DNA from: Sporichthya polymorpha DSM 43042
GTDB taxonomy: Bacteria > Actinomycetota > Actinomycetes > Sporichthyales > Sporichthyaceae
DNA: 64,000 bases
Reading direction: 5' to 3'
Assembly (NCBI RefSeq): GCF_000384115.1
Contig: NZ_KB913029.1
Span: forward strand, 654,907 to 718,906
Within the stretch, counting starts at the first letter, position 1. Every line of letters begins with the position of its first letter. Below are positions 8,923 through 17,775 of this stretch, piece after piece. The translations under genes were made by a program, and so were the position numbers. The notes beneath the pieces were generated by a model, which did not search any database, was not told where the DNA came from, and worked only from the letters and a program-made list of their open reading frames with translations.

Positions 8923-11106
8923 TCATCCGCCCACCAGCCAGGGCCAGACACCGGGGGTGTCGGGGGCAGTCACCGAGGCGGCTGTCCGGCGCGCCCATGC
9001 CGTCTCGCCGCCGTGTTCGTCGCGCCAGGACCACAGCGCGGTGGTGTACCGGTGCAGGCTGTGCTCCTGGCTGATGCCGACGGCCCCGTGCAGCTGATGG
9101 GCGATGCGGGCACCGGTCCCGGCCGCGCTTCCGGTGCGGACTTTCGCGCAGGCAACCAGATCGACTGCGTCCGGTTCTCCCGCCGCCGTGGCGATGAGCG
9201 CACGGCGGGTGAGGGCGCCGGCCGCCGCCGCCTCCCCGCCGAGTTCCGCCAGCAGTTGCTGCACCGCCTGGAAGCGGTCCAGGGGGCGCCCGAACTGGAC
9301 GCGAGTTCGGGTGTGCGACACACAAGCTTCGACCAGGCGCTCGAGAGCCGCCGACATCTGGATGCAGCGAGTCAGGGCGCCGTGTACCTCACAGAGTTGA
9401 AGCACGTGCTCCAGGGGGAGATGCACCGAAGCGACCACCACGGGCGCGTAGCTGAGCCGAACGGCATCGCGCGGCTCCCCCGCCAGGTTCCGCCCGGGCG
9501 TCACCTCCACGTCGTCGATCGCCACGAGGGCGAGGGCAGCGTCGTCGCCGTCAGCGACCGGGACCAGCAGGTGGGTGGCCCAGCTCGCCCACGGGACCCT
9601 CTCCGCTGCGGCGGACAAGAGCGCGTCCGGGCCGTCGAAGAGCAGTTTGGCCTCCACTGGTGGGGCGACGACGACGAGGCCGGCGTCCGCGGGCAACTCG
9701 AGGCCAGCCAACTCGATCAGTGGGGCCGCGGCGAGCACGACGTCGGCCAGGGCGGAAGGGGTGCCGACCATGGCGGCCGCCACGTCGGCGGCGTCCTGCA
9801 GATCGCCGCCCTGGCCACCACATCGTTCAGCCAGCCCGACCCGGTGCCACCCGTCCTCCACCAGGCGGTTGTGCAACTCCCGCAGCTTTGATTCGGAGCT
9901 GACGCCGGAGGGCTCATAGACATCGTTGGCCGAACAGATGGAGCGCAGGGTTCGACTGATCTCACTGCCGGCGGGACGCTCGCCCACCAACGAGCGAGCG
10001 ACGATCCCGCGCAGGATCTCGTTGGTGCCGCCGCGAAGCGTGAAGCCGGGCGCGTGCAGCGTCGCGCGCACGACATGACGACGCAGGTCGTCCTGAGCAT
10101 CGAGGTCGGTCTCTCCCGGATGCAGATGGCGGGCCAGGTCGATGACGCGACTTTCAGCGCGAGTACCGAGATCCTTGACAAGCGCCGCCTGGGCCGCCGG
10201 CGCGTCGCCGCGCCCGAGCGCGTCGGCCACCTCGGCCGACATGGCGCGGAGCGCGGAGAACTCCGCAAGCAGGCTCCCGAGCTCGCTGGACGACGGTCCG
10301 CCTCGGGCCTTCTCCACCACCGCCGCCAGCAGCGGCATGGTCGACAGGAAGCGCTCCGGTCCGCTGCGCTCGTAAGCCAGCTCAGCGGTCACCTGGGACC
10401 AGCCCTGCCCCTCGGCGCCCAGGAGATCGTCGTCGGGCAGCTTCACGTCGTCGAAAACCACCTCGTTGAAATGGTGTTCGCCGTCGAGGGTTCGGATGGG
10501 GTTGATCGTGATCCCCGGCGCCGCGAGATCAACGAGAAACTGGCTCAAGCCCGCGTGGCGCTGTCCCTCGACCGCGGCGGCAGTACGCGCCAGCACGATC
10601 GCCAAGCTCGCCCGGTGGGCGTGACTGGTCCAGATCTTCGTGCCGGTCAGGATCCAACCGTCCCCGTCCCGGATCGCCGCGGTCCGCACCGAAGCCAGAT
10701 CGGAACCACTGTCCGGCTCGGACATGCCGATCGCGAAGAAGCATTCGCCGCGACAGATCGCCGGGAGGAACCGTCGACGTTGTGCTTCGGTCCCATGCTT
10801 GAGAATGGCGGGTCCGCTCTGCCGGTCGGCGAACCAATGAGCTGCAACCGGCGCGCCCGCGGCCAACAGTTCCTCGTTGACGATCCACCGCTCGCGCTCG
10901 GATCGTCCGCCTCCCCCGTACTCGACGGGCCAGGTCATGCCCAGCCAGCCGCGGCTCCCCAGGGCTCGGCTGAACGCGGGGTCGAACCCACTGAGCCAGG
11001 AGTCACAACTCAGCACAACGCCCCGGTCCTGGACCTGCCGGTCGATGAAGTCCCGGACCTCCCGGCGCAAGGCGAACTCGGCCGCTGGGTCCAGCCTCGT
11101 GGTCAT
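8923..11106 (-). CDS. Tandem (two-domain) acyl-CoA dehydrogenase
   Basis: About 727 residues from the ATG at 11106, which overlaps the ferredoxin stop (ATGA). It has two acyl-CoA dehydrogenase units in one chain: a complete N-terminal one (FFAIGMSEPDSGSDLAS flavin/substrate loop; TLRGGTNEILRG at its end) and a more divergent second one (QFGRPLDRFQAVQQ, QLHGAVGISQEH). Fused or paired dehydrogenases of this layout (FadE34/ChsE3, or FadE28-29 heterodimers) act on bulky side-chain or ring acyl-CoAs. The classical YEGT glutamate is not present in the first unit, so the base must lie elsewhere. Likely introduces a double bond in a cyclic acyl-CoA. Confidence 0.87.
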   Translation of the reverse strand: MTTRLDPAAEFALRREVRDFIDRQVQDRGVVLSCDSWLSGFDPAFSRALGSRGWLGMTWPVEYGGGGRSERERWIVNEELLAAGAPVAAHWFADRQSGPAILKHGTEAQRRRFLPAICRGECFFAIGMSEPDSGSDLASVRTAAIRDGDGWILTGTKIWTSHAHRASLAIVLARTAAAVEGQRHAGLSQFLVDLAAPGITINPIRTLDGEHHFNEVVFDDVKLPDDDLLGAEGQGWSQVTAELAYERSGPERFLSTMPLLAAVVEKARGGPSSSELGSLLAEFSALRAMSAEVADALGRGDAPAAQAALVKDLGTRAESRVIDLARHLHPGETDLDAQDDLRRHVVRATLHAPGFTLRGGTNEILRGIVARSLVGERPAGSEISRTLRSICSANDVYEPSGVSSESKLRELHNRLVEDGWHRVGLAERCGGQGGDLQDAADVAAAMVGTPSALADVVLAAAPLIELAGLELPADAGLVVVAPPVEAKLLFDGPDALLSAAAERVPWASWATHLLVPVADGDDAALALVAIDDVEVTPGRNLAGEPRDAVRLSYAPVVVASVHLPLEHVLQLCEVHGALTRCIQMSAALERLVEACVSHTRTRVQFGRPLDRFQAVQQLLAELGGEAAAAGALTRRALIATAAGEPDAVDLVACAKVRTGSAAGTGARIAHQLHGAVGISQEHSLHRYTTALWSWRDEHGGETAWARRTAASVTAPDTPGVWPWLVGG

Positions 11107-11303
11107 TCGTCCTCCGCCAGCAGGGAGATCGCACCCATCGGGCACGCGTCGACGGCCTCCGCAATGGCCTCGGGGTCGTGGTGGACATCCGGCACGACCG
11201 TGGAGATCCCTTCTGCATCGAGCACGAAGGACTCCGGCGCCATCTGCAGGCACATGGCGACGCTGGAGCAGAGCGTGCGGTCCACCACCGCGCGCACGGT
11301 CAT
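11103..11303 (-). CDS. 3Fe-4S ferredoxin (P450 redox partner)
   Basis: 66 residues. Three cluster cysteines are visible: LCSSVAMC near the N-terminus and DACPMG near the C-terminus, the pattern of actinobacterial 3Fe-4S ferredoxins. The start is the ATG at 11303, which overlaps the stop of the P450 (ATGA), so it is made together with that enzyme and should deliver electrons to it. No ferredoxin reductase gene is in the window. Confidence 0.9.
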   Translation of the reverse strand: MTVRAVVDRTLCSSVAMCLQMAPESFVLDAEGISTVVPDVHHDPEAIAEAVDACPMGAISLLAEDE

Positions 11304-12556
11304 CGGAGGTGCGCCGCCACCTGAAGCCCCGTCAGGCTCCGGGCCACCATCGTCGTGTTGTATCGCAGTTCGGGGGTGACGACCTCCAGCGCGGAATACC
11401 GCTGGGTGAGGTACGCGTAGGCCTCGGAGGCCTCCAGCCGCGCCAGCGGCGCCCCGAGGCACATGTGGATGCCGTACCCGAAACCGGCGTGGCGATTGGG
11501 CGTCCGCCCGATGTCGAAGCGGTCGGGATCCAGGAAAGCCTTCGGATCGTGATTGGCCGCGTACTGCACGAGCAATACCCGGTCGCCCTCACCGATCTGT
11601 TGGTCCCCGAGCTTCATCGGCGTCCGCGCCCAGCGCGCCATCGCCCGGATCGGGCCGTCATAGCGCAGCACCTCTTCCACCGCGGGGCGGGCCAGGTCCG
11701 GGCTGGCCCGGAGCCGCTCCCACTGGTCGGGATGACGGTCGAAGGCGACGATGCCGTTGGAGAGCAGGTTCATGGTCGTCTCGTGCCCGGCGAAGACCAT
11801 CAGGATGGCGTTCGCGATGACCTCGTCCTCGGAAAGGAAGTCCCCGCGCTCCTCGGCCTGGACCATGCCGCTCAGCAGATCGTCGCGCGGGTCGGTGCGC
11901 CGGGCCCGGACGATCGGACGCAACAGCTCGACCAGGTTGTTCATGGCGATCTCGCCCTTGCGCAGCCGTTCCTCCTCGTTCCCGCTGACGAAGATGACCG
12001 CTCCCAGTTCCTCGGACCAGACCTTGACGTCCTCGCGCGCCTCGTGCGGGACACCGAGGAACTCCGCGATCACGATGACCGGCAGGGTGAACGCGAACTC
12101 GGCGAAGAAGTCGATGTCCTTCCGGTCGGCCATCGGGTCCGCGAGTTCCCGCACGAGTTCCTGGACCCGCGGGCGCAGTCGCTCGACCGAGCGCGGGGTG
12201 AAGGCTTTGTTGACCAGGGTCCGCACGTGGGTGTGGTACGGCTGGTCCTTCCAGACGAAAAAGTTGGACAGGAACGTGATCAGCTGGGTGTAGCTGCTCG
12301 CGCTGGTCCGCATCTGGTCGGCGAACGGTCCTTCGAAGCGGTCCGAGGACAGCTGCTCGTGGTTCTTGTACGCGGCGATGAGCTCGTCGTAGCCGGTGAC
12401 GATCCATCCGTTCCAGCGCGAGTTCCACAGCACCGGACTGACCTCGCGCAGCCGGCCGTAGTAGCGGACCGGGTCGTTGATGGCCTCGACCCCGAGCAGG
12501 TCGTCCAGGTCCACAGGGGCGGAGGTCGGCGCATCGATCGGCATGCTCGACACCAT
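11300..12556 (-). CDS. Cytochrome P450 monooxygenase
   Basis: About 418 residues from the ATG at 12556 (a second ATG lies at 12544; the upstream TTG at 12580 would fall inside the palindrome). Hallmarks: I-helix AGHETT, EEVLR (ExxR), and heme loop FGYGIHMCLG with the Cys ligand. It is soluble and bacterial class I, served by the ferredoxin that overlaps its end. It hydroxylates an as yet unknown substrate and starts the operon P450 - ferredoxin - double acyl-CoA dehydrogenase. The palindrome at 12578 sits 22 bases upstream, suited to repression of this promoter. Confidence 0.93.
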   Translation of the reverse strand: MVSSMPIDAPTSAPVDLDDLLGVEAINDPVRYYGRLREVSPVLWNSRWNGWIVTGYDELIAAYKNHEQLSSDRFEGPFADQMRTSASSYTQLITFLSNFFVWKDQPYHTHVRTLVNKAFTPRSVERLRPRVQELVRELADPMADRKDIDFFAEFAFTLPVIVIAEFLGVPHEAREDVKVWSEELGAVIFVSGNEEERLRKGEIAMNNLVELLRPIVRARRTDPRDDLLSGMVQAEERGDFLSEDEVIANAILMVFAGHETTMNLLSNGIVAFDRHPDQWERLRASPDLARPAVEEVLRYDGPIRAMARWARTPMKLGDQQIGEGDRVLLVQYAANHDPKAFLDPDRFDIGRTPNRHAGFGYGIHMCLGAPLARLEASEAYAYLTQRYSALEVVTPELRYNTTMVARSLTGLQVAAHLR

Positions 12557-12577
12557 GCCCGATTTCCGCACCACGGA

Positions 12578-12591
12578 CAACAGGGCTGTTG
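12578..12591. promoter_or_regulatory. Palindromic operator candidate, copy 2 (most symmetrical)
   Basis: CAACAGGGCTGTTG is a perfect inverted repeat (CAACAG-GG-CTGTTG), extended to GGACAACAGGGCTGTTGACC. It lies between the divergent P450 and cyclase operons. The right arm contains TTGACC (12589-12594), which can serve as a -35 box with TTCAAT at 12613-12618 (18-base spacer) as -10 for the plus-strand operon. Binding would then block that promoter directly. Confidence 0.72.
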
Positions 12592-12624
12592 ACCATGTTG
12601 GAACACGTGGCGTTCAATCGCGGC

Positions 12625-13518
12625 ATGACCCCCATTGACCCGGCACCAGATCCGAGCTGGGGACGCTGGGGCCCCGACGACGAGCGCGGCGCGCTGAACA
12701 CGCTCGGACCTCGCGCCGTGGCCCGTGGCCTGGCCTGCGTCGTCGACCACGTCGCAGTGAGTCTCGCGGCGCCGATCGTGGCGGGCCGGTCGACCGGCGC
12801 GGTCGGACGGCCCGCGCCCGCCCACCACATGCTGCGGGACGGTGGTGACTACGCCGCCGGCCTGCCCGAGCGTGGCGGTTTCGGTTTCAGCGACGACGTC
12901 ATCACGCTGCCCACCCACGGCGTCACGCACCTCGACGCGCTCGCCCACATCTGGAAGGACGGGCTGATGTACAACGGGCACCCGTCCACGGAGGTCTCCA
13001 GCAGGGGCGCCCGCCGGCTCGGGATCCACACTGTCGGACCGATCTTGACCCGCGGGGTGTTCGTCGACCTGGTGCCGGCGGGCCGAAGCTGGCTCGATCC
13101 CGGGGAGGCCGTGGGCGTCGCCGACCTGCGCGCCAAGCTCGACGCCGCGGACGTGACCTTGGAACCCGGCGACGCGCTGCTGGTGCGCACCGGCTGGACG
13201 CAGGCCTGGATCGCCGGGGAGAACGACCCGCACCGGTGGCCGGGGCTGCACGCGGACTGCGCGGACTGGCTGGCCGAGCAGGACCTCGCACTGGTCGGGG
13301 CCGACAACATCGGGGTCGAGGCCTTCCCGTCCTCGGACCCCGACTGCCAGGTGCCGTTGCACCTCGCTCTCCTGCGCGGGCACGGCGTGATCTTCTGCGA
13401 GCTGCTCGACCTTGCGGCACTCGCCGAGACCGGCAGAAGCACGTTCCTGTTCATCGCGTCGCCGCTGAACCTGGTCGGCGCCGTGGGTGGGCCGGTCGCG
13501 CCGGTGGCTCTGTTGTGA
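12625..13518 (+). CDS. Cyclase-family metal-dependent hydrolase (kynurenine formamidase superfamily)
   Basis: 297 residues from ATG 12625. TTG 12589 and ATG 12595 are alternative starts but overlap or abut the operator and possible promoter. The metal site HGVTHLDALAH (His98, His102, Asp104, His108) corresponds to the family HxGTHxDxxxH. Members hydrolyse N-formyl, lactam or ring amide/ester bonds using Zn or Mn. First gene of a plus-strand operon with a DUF2889 protein and an acyl-CoA ligase. In catabolic clusters such enzymes often open lactone-like rings; the substrate here is not known. Confidence 0.82.
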   Translation: MTPIDPAPDPSWGRWGPDDERGALNTLGPRAVARGLACVVDHVAVSLAAPIVAGRSTGAVGRPAPAHHMLRDGGDYAAGLPERGGFGFSDDVITLPTHGVTHLDALAHIWKDGLMYNGHPSTEVSSRGARRLGIHTVGPILTRGVFVDLVPAGRSWLDPGEAVGVADLRAKLDAADVTLEPGDALLVRTGWTQAWIAGENDPHRWPGLHADCADWLAEQDLALVGADNIGVEAFPSSDPDCQVPLHLALLRGHGVIFCELLDLAALAETGRSTFLFIASPLNLVGAVGGPVAPVALL

Positions 13519-14117
13519 ACGGGAGAAGCGGGGACGCGCACCAGCCGCGCAGCCGGCGGACGAAGACTTTCGACGTCCACCCGCAGGGCGACGGCGTCTA
13601 CTCCTTCGTCGCCCGACTGACCGACGAGGCCTGGAACGGCGAGTTCGGCGGCCCGGACCAGGTCACGATCCACGACATCGAGGTGCGGGGGCGACTGGAG
13701 GGTCCCGAGCTGACCGTCACCGCGCTCACCGTCACCCCGCTCGAACTGCCCTACACCCCCTGCCCGCGCGTCGCCCCGGCGGCCGGCGCTCTGGTCGGGC
13801 AGGCGCTGCGGGGTGGCTGGCGCAAGGCGGTCCTTGCTGTGCTGGGCGGCACCGCAGGCTGCACCCACCAGACCACGCTGCTGCTCGGCCTGGCCGAGAT
13901 CACCACCCACGTGATCTTCCTGGAGATGAACGCCCGCACCCCGTACGACCCCGTGACCAGGGTCGACGGCACCTGGATGTCCACCGGCCTGGACATCGAG
14001 CCGGGCCTGGTCGACGTCTGCCACGGGTTGTCCCGCACCGGTGAGGTCCTCCTCCCGATCCTGCGCCGTTCCGACATGGTGAACGAGCGCGGTGACGCAG
14101 GCCCGACCGCGGTCTAG
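13515..14117 (+). CDS. DUF2889 domain protein
   Basis: 200 residues from a GTG overlapping the cyclase stop (GTGA). The central segment has features I associate with DUF2889: a conserved HDIEVRGRL strand, the GGWRKAV region and a GCTHQTTLLL motif that could bind metal. No characterised biochemical role is known to me. Members frequently accompany acyl-CoA and ring-degrading genes in actinobacteria and proteobacteria. Coupled translation with the cyclase suggests the two work on the same intermediate. Confidence 0.7.
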   Translation: MNGRSGDAHQPRSRRTKTFDVHPQGDGVYSFVARLTDEAWNGEFGGPDQVTIHDIEVRGRLEGPELTVTALTVTPLELPYTPCPRVAPAAGALVGQALRGGWRKAVLAVLGGTAGCTHQTTLLLGLAEITTHVIFLEMNARTPYDPVTRVDGTWMSTGLDIEPGLVDVCHGLSRTGEVLLPILRRSDMVNERGDAGPTAV

Positions 14118-14123
14118 CTTCGC

Positions 14124-14138
14124 GGAACAGCCCGTTCC
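14124..14138. promoter_or_regulatory. Inverted repeat GGAACAGCCCGTTCC before acyl-CoA ligase
   Basis: GGAAC-agccc-GTTCC lies between the DUF2889 stop and the ligase ribosome site (GAGGAGG). A copy matching 13 of 15 bases is found at 44648 upstream of livG. It may be an operator or a hairpin controlling the ligase. Confidence 0.4.
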
Positions 14139-14149
14139 GAGGAGGCTTC

Positions 14150-15688
14150 ATGCTCGACGTCCGCAGTGCGATGCGCCGCTCCGCGCAGTTCCACGCCGAT
14201 CTCCCTGCGGTCGCCAGCCTGGGCCGCACGCTCACCTACGCGCAGGCCTGGGAGCGCGGGGTCCGCCTGGCAAACGGCCTGATTTCCCTCGGCGTCAAGC
14301 CGGGCGACCGGGTCGCGGTCCTGGAGGACAACTGCATCGAAGCCGCCGACTTCTACCTGGGCTCGGCGATCGCGAACGCGGTGCGGGTGCCCCTGTACCG
14401 GCGCAACTCCCGCGAGGCGCACCTGCACATGCTCACGCACACTCAGTGCCGGGTGGCGGTGGTCTCTCCGGAGTTCGCCCACGAGATCGAGGGCCTGGAC
14501 GCCGAGATCGACGGACTGCAGATCGTCGTGCGGGACGAGGGCTACGAGGCCTGGCTGGCCGCCCAGTCGACCGAGGACCCGGATCCCGTCGTCAATCTGG
14601 ACGACGTGTTCGTGATCCGGCACTCGGCCGGGACCACCGGCCGCGCCAAGGGGATCGCGTACACCCACCGCGCGTGGATGAGCACGACGCGGGATTGGTT
14701 CTTCATGCTGCCGCCGGTGGATGTGGGCGACGGCTGTCTGCACGTCGGGCCGATCTCGCACGGATCCGGCTACCTGTTCCTGCCGATCTGGCTCGGCGGC
14801 GGCGTCAACCACCTGGCCCCGAAGTTCGACGGCGAGGGCTTCGTCGACCGCCTGCGTGAGGACAAGATCGCCTACTTCTTCGCCGTCCCCACCATGGTGG
14901 CCGACATCGTGGCCCGGTGCGGCGAGGAGCCGCAGGACCTCCCCGACCTGAAGGTCGTGATGATCTCCGGTGCACCGATCAGCGCCAAGACCGCGCTGGC
15001 CGGCAACACGGTCTTCCCCGGGCAGATGTATCAGATGTACGGCCAGACCGAGGCCGTTCCGGTGACGTTCATGGGACCGAAGCAGTGGTTCCGCGAGATG
15101 CCCGGCTCGGATCCCCTGCGCGCGGCCGGTCGGGTCACCGCCTTCGCCGAGCTGGAGATCCGCGACGAGGACAACGCCACACTTCCGATCGGCGAGGAGG
15201 GCGAGATCGCCATCCGGTGCGAGGGCCAGATGACGGGGATCTGGGACGACGAGGAACTGAGCGCCGCCCGCCTGAAGGACGGGTGGGTCCTCACGGGCGA
15301 CATCGGCCGGCTCGACGCCAACGGCTACCTCTACGTGATCGACCGCGTCGACGACATGATCATCTCGGGCGGATTCAACATCTGGCCGGCCGAGCTCGAG
15401 CAGGTCATCGTCATGCTGCCCGGCGTGCGCGAGGTCGTCGTCTTCGGTGTCCCGCACGAGAAGTGGGGCGAGGCTCCGCACGCCGTGGTGGTTACCGACC
15501 CGGGCGCGGAGCTGGACGAGGCCGGCGTGATCGAGGCCTGCCGGGAGCGCCTGGGCTCCTACAAGAAGCCCGTGGCCGTCACGTTCCAAACCGAGGCCCT
15601 GCCGCGCAGCATCGTCGGCAAGATCCAGCGCAAGGTGTTGCGAGCGGCCTTCTGGGCCGACCAGGAACGCCGGGTCGCCGGGTCCTGA
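14150..15688 (+). CDS. Acyl-CoA synthetase / AMP-dependent ligase
   Basis: 512 residues of the ANL superfamily. Adenylate-binding loop HSAGTTGRAKG near residue 160, YGQTE near 300, TGDIG near 385, and the C-terminal lysine segment GKIQRK. It activates a carboxylic acid to its CoA thioester in two steps through an acyl-AMP. GAGGAGG precedes the ATG. Third gene of the operon starting with the cyclase-family hydrolase, so it may activate the acid released by that enzyme. A hairpin terminator follows directly. Confidence 0.92.
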   Translation: MLDVRSAMRRSAQFHADLPAVASLGRTLTYAQAWERGVRLANGLISLGVKPGDRVAVLEDNCIEAADFYLGSAIANAVRVPLYRRNSREAHLHMLTHTQCRVAVVSPEFAHEIEGLDAEIDGLQIVVRDEGYEAWLAAQSTEDPDPVVNLDDVFVIRHSAGTTGRAKGIAYTHRAWMSTTRDWFFMLPPVDVGDGCLHVGPISHGSGYLFLPIWLGGGVNHLAPKFDGEGFVDRLREDKIAYFFAVPTMVADIVARCGEEPQDLPDLKVVMISGAPISAKTALAGNTVFPGQMYQMYGQTEAVPVTFMGPKQWFREMPGSDPLRAAGRVTAFAELEIRDEDNATLPIGEEGEIAIRCEGQMTGIWDDEELSAARLKDGWVLTGDIGRLDANGYLYVIDRVDDMIISGGFNIWPAELEQVIVMLPGVREVVVFGVPHEKWGEAPHAVVVTDPGAELDEAGVIEACRERLGSYKKPVAVTFQTEALPRSIVGKIQRKVLRAAFWADQERRVAGS

Positions 15689-15715
15689 CCGTTCCTGACG
15701 GCTGGTCAGGAACGG
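15689..15715. terminator. Bidirectional hairpin terminator between convergent genes
   Basis: An 11-bp perfect stem CCGTTCCTGAC / GTCAGGAACGG with a five-base loop (15700-15704) fills the 17-base gap between the stop of the acyl-CoA ligase and the stop of CoA-transferase B, overlapping the latter. There is no T-tract, so termination may be weak or Rho-assisted. Confidence 0.7.
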
Positions 15716-16452
15716 CTGGCCGTTTCCGGCCGAGTGCCTGCCCGGTAGCCGCGGGTGGCCGCCTCCGCCAGGACGGCGGCGGCAGCCTGCTCCTCCTCGT
15801 CAGTAGTGGCGGCGACCGGCCTCGCTCGCATGGTCGCGGCCCCCAGGGCGCCGAGGTGCTCCAGGAATGCCCGGCCGGGCTCCCCGTCAACGGCGTCGAG
15901 AACCTCGGGCGCCGCCCCCACCCGCACGCTTCCCCACCGCGTCAGGAGCACGACGCGGGCATCGGAGCGCGGCACTGCGGTGACGGCGCTGACCGCGGCG
16001 ACGATCCGGCGGACGTCCCCACCGCCGTGCAGCAGGAGCAGGTTGCGGGCGCGGGCTGCCACGTCGGCGGAGCCCCCGCCGCCGGCGGAGCGGAATGCGC
16101 TGCCCTCACCGAAAGAGTTCACGCGGCCGTGCACGTCGACCGTCGAAGCGTCGAGCAGGACGGCGGCGAGTCGCGGGACGAGCGCGAGCAGGTCGAGCGT
16201 GGACCCGCGCCAGCTCACCTCGCCGGCGTACGAGGCGTAATCGGTGCTGCTGCTCGGAAGCGTCGCAGGCATCGGCGTCACGATCGCCCCCGCCTCGTAG
16301 CACTCACTGACGCCGGCGCCCAGGCGGCGGGCCACGCGAACCGCGAGGATCGGCCAGTTGAAGCCTGCGAAAACCGGTGCGCCCGCAGGAATCACCCGGG
16401 CCGCACGGACCAGGAAGGCGGCCGTGCTCGTCTGGTCGTCGGCCTCAGCCAC
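15706..16452 (-). CDS. CoA-transferase family protein, beta subunit (IpdB-like)
   Basis: 248 residues. The GTG start at 16452 overlaps the end of the alpha subunit by eight bases. Class I CoA-transferase fold, with the glutamate-containing segment VSECYEAGAI where the catalytic Glu of class I B subunits sits, and a later VDVHGRVNSFGEGSAFR loop. Pairs with the preceding gene. In steroid-degrading actinobacteria the related IpdAB pair hydrolyses a ring-opened CoA thioester instead of transferring CoA; the presence here of IpdC-like and FadD3-like genes makes a similar ring-opening role possible but unproven. Confidence 0.8.
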   Translation of the reverse strand: MAEADDQTSTAAFLVRAARVIPAGAPVFAGFNWPILAVRVARRLGAGVSECYEAGAIVTPMPATLPSSSTDYASYAGEVSWRGSTLDLLALVPRLAAVLLDASTVDVHGRVNSFGEGSAFRSAGGGGSADVAARARNLLLLHGGGDVRRIVAAVSAVTAVPRSDARVVLLTRWGSVRVGAAPEVLDAVDGEPGRAFLEHLGALGAATMRARPVAATTDEEEQAAAAVLAEAATRGYRAGTRPETASRS

Positions 16453-17227
16453 GGGAAGCCGCCACCGCGGCCCGCCAGGAGGCGCGACCGTCAGAGGTCC
16501 CGGCCTGCCGCGAGTAGTCGGCGTACGCCTCGAGATCGCGGGCGTACCGGCCGGCCGCGCCATCCGGGCGGACCGCACCGGCGCACATCACCACGGCATC
16601 CACGAGCAATCCCGGAATCGTGGCGGGACCGCCACCGGCTCCCAGGTGCTCTGCGACCAGAACGGTGCTTCGGGAGGCCTGCGCCGCGAGGAGGGCGTCC
16701 GCGGTGGGCTGGGTCAACCAGCCGTCGCCGGAGCGGTTGGCGGTGTCGACGTGAACGAACGCGACGTCCGGGGCGAGCGCGCGCACCACCGTCGCGGAAC
16801 CGAACTCACACCGGACGGTGGTGAGCATGCCGCCGTTGCGCTCCGGGTCCAGGTAGTCGGTCCCGCTCAAGTCGGTGGTCGCGGTGAACGGGACGTCCTG
16901 GGCGGCCGCGTGGAGCGCACTGCACAGCGCGCCGTAGGACAGCTCGCACAGGTGCAGGCGGCCCTCCTGGGCTTCCCGCTGAAAATGCTCGGTTTTCACA
17001 GGGCCGACCGGGTTCCAGCAGTGCGAGAGCGTGACATGGCGGGTCACGCCCTCGGCAATCAGGTCGTCGAGCAGGATTCCGCCGGAGGCCAGCACGACGT
17101 GCAGGTCGCGGCGGCGCTGCCTGATCAGCTCATGCCCGACCGCGAACAGCTGGGCACCGAAGTTGCCCAGATAAACCGTCGAGCCGTCCGGGACCGCCGA
17201 GACGGCGGCGGCCAGCGAGCTCAGCAC
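16445..17227 (-). CDS. CoA-transferase family protein, alpha subunit (IpdA-like)
   Basis: About 260 residues from GTG 17227, the first start after the beta-dioxygenase stop 24 bases upstream; no strong ribosome site is visible. N-terminal DGSTVYLGNFGAQ and VLASGGILLDDLI match the CoA-transferase alpha-subunit fold. It is co-transcribed with the beta subunit and downstream of the ring-hydroxylating dioxygenase genes. It could activate an acid by transfer or hydrolyse a cyclic beta-diketone-like CoA ester as IpdAB does. Confidence 0.8.
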   Translation of the reverse strand: MLSSLAAAVSAVPDGSTVYLGNFGAQLFAVGHELIRQRRRDLHVVLASGGILLDDLIAEGVTRHVTLSHCWNPVGPVKTEHFQREAQEGRLHLCELSYGALCSALHAAAQDVPFTATTDLSGTDYLDPERNGGMLTTVRCEFGSATVVRALAPDVAFVHVDTANRSGDGWLTQPTADALLAAQASRSTVLVAEHLGAGGGPATIPGLLVDAVVMCAGAVRPDGAAGRYARDLEAYADYSRQAGTSDGRASWRAAVAASRG

Positions 17228-17250
17228 AGCGTCGACAGGGTGGTGGGCCC

Positions 17251-17775
17251 CTACAGGATGATGCTGATCTTGCCGTGGGGCGTGAGGGTGAAGTGGTCGA
17301 CGATCGCCTTGCGGTGCTTGATGCGCAGGCCGTCGTCGGTGACCACCAGCACGTACTCGTAGCGGCCCACGTAGGTGACCTGGTCGCGCCGGATCCGGCT
17401 GACCATGAAGTTGGCCGCCACCATCAGCTCGTCGCCGGCCCTGCTGTCGATGCGCACGTTGGCGATGAACCGCCGGGTCCGTGACCGCGGCTGCTCGGCG
17501 TAGGCCTGCGCCTTCGTCAATCGGATCGCCCGCTGGTCGATCATCTCGCGGTGGTCGTGGATCAAGGAGAACGTCTGACCCGGGTCCTCGTTCGGCCGGT
17601 CCGGGGCCGGGATCTCGTAGATGCAGTCCTCGGTCAGCAGCTCGAGCCACTCCATCAGTTCCCACGAATCGAGCAGCGCCGCCTCGTGGTACAGGAAGTC
17701 CTCCACGTCGCCGCGGGTGACGGCGGCCGCCCGGCCGGTCACCTCGATAGCCCGGTCACCAACTGTGGCGCTCAT
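17251..17775 (-). CDS. Ring-hydroxylating dioxygenase, beta (small) subunit
   Basis: 174 residues from ATG 17775, overlapping the alpha-subunit stop (ATGA). SnoaL/cystatin-like beta subunit of Rieske non-heme iron oxygenases: VEDFLYHEAALLDSWELMEW at residues ~25-44 and YVGRYEYVLV near the C-terminus are typical. It stabilises the alpha3beta3 hexamer and carries no metal. The longer open frame upstream is antisense to the alpha gene end and not used. Confidence 0.92.
   Translation of the reverse strand: MSATVGDRAIEVTGRAAAVTRGDVEDFLYHEAALLDSWELMEWLELLTEDCIYEIPAPDRPNEDPGQTFSLIHDHREMIDQRAIRLTKAQAYAEQPRSRTRRFIANVRIDSRAGDELMVAANFMVSRIRRDQVTYVGRYEYVLVVTDDGLRIKHRKAIVDHFTLTPHGKISIIL

Noticed and set aside
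7227-9074. A 615-codon plus-strand open frame across the thiolase-like and TetR genes
   Set aside because: Shadow frame; the real genes 7119-8186 (minus) and 8255-8920 (plus) occupy the same bases with clear domains.
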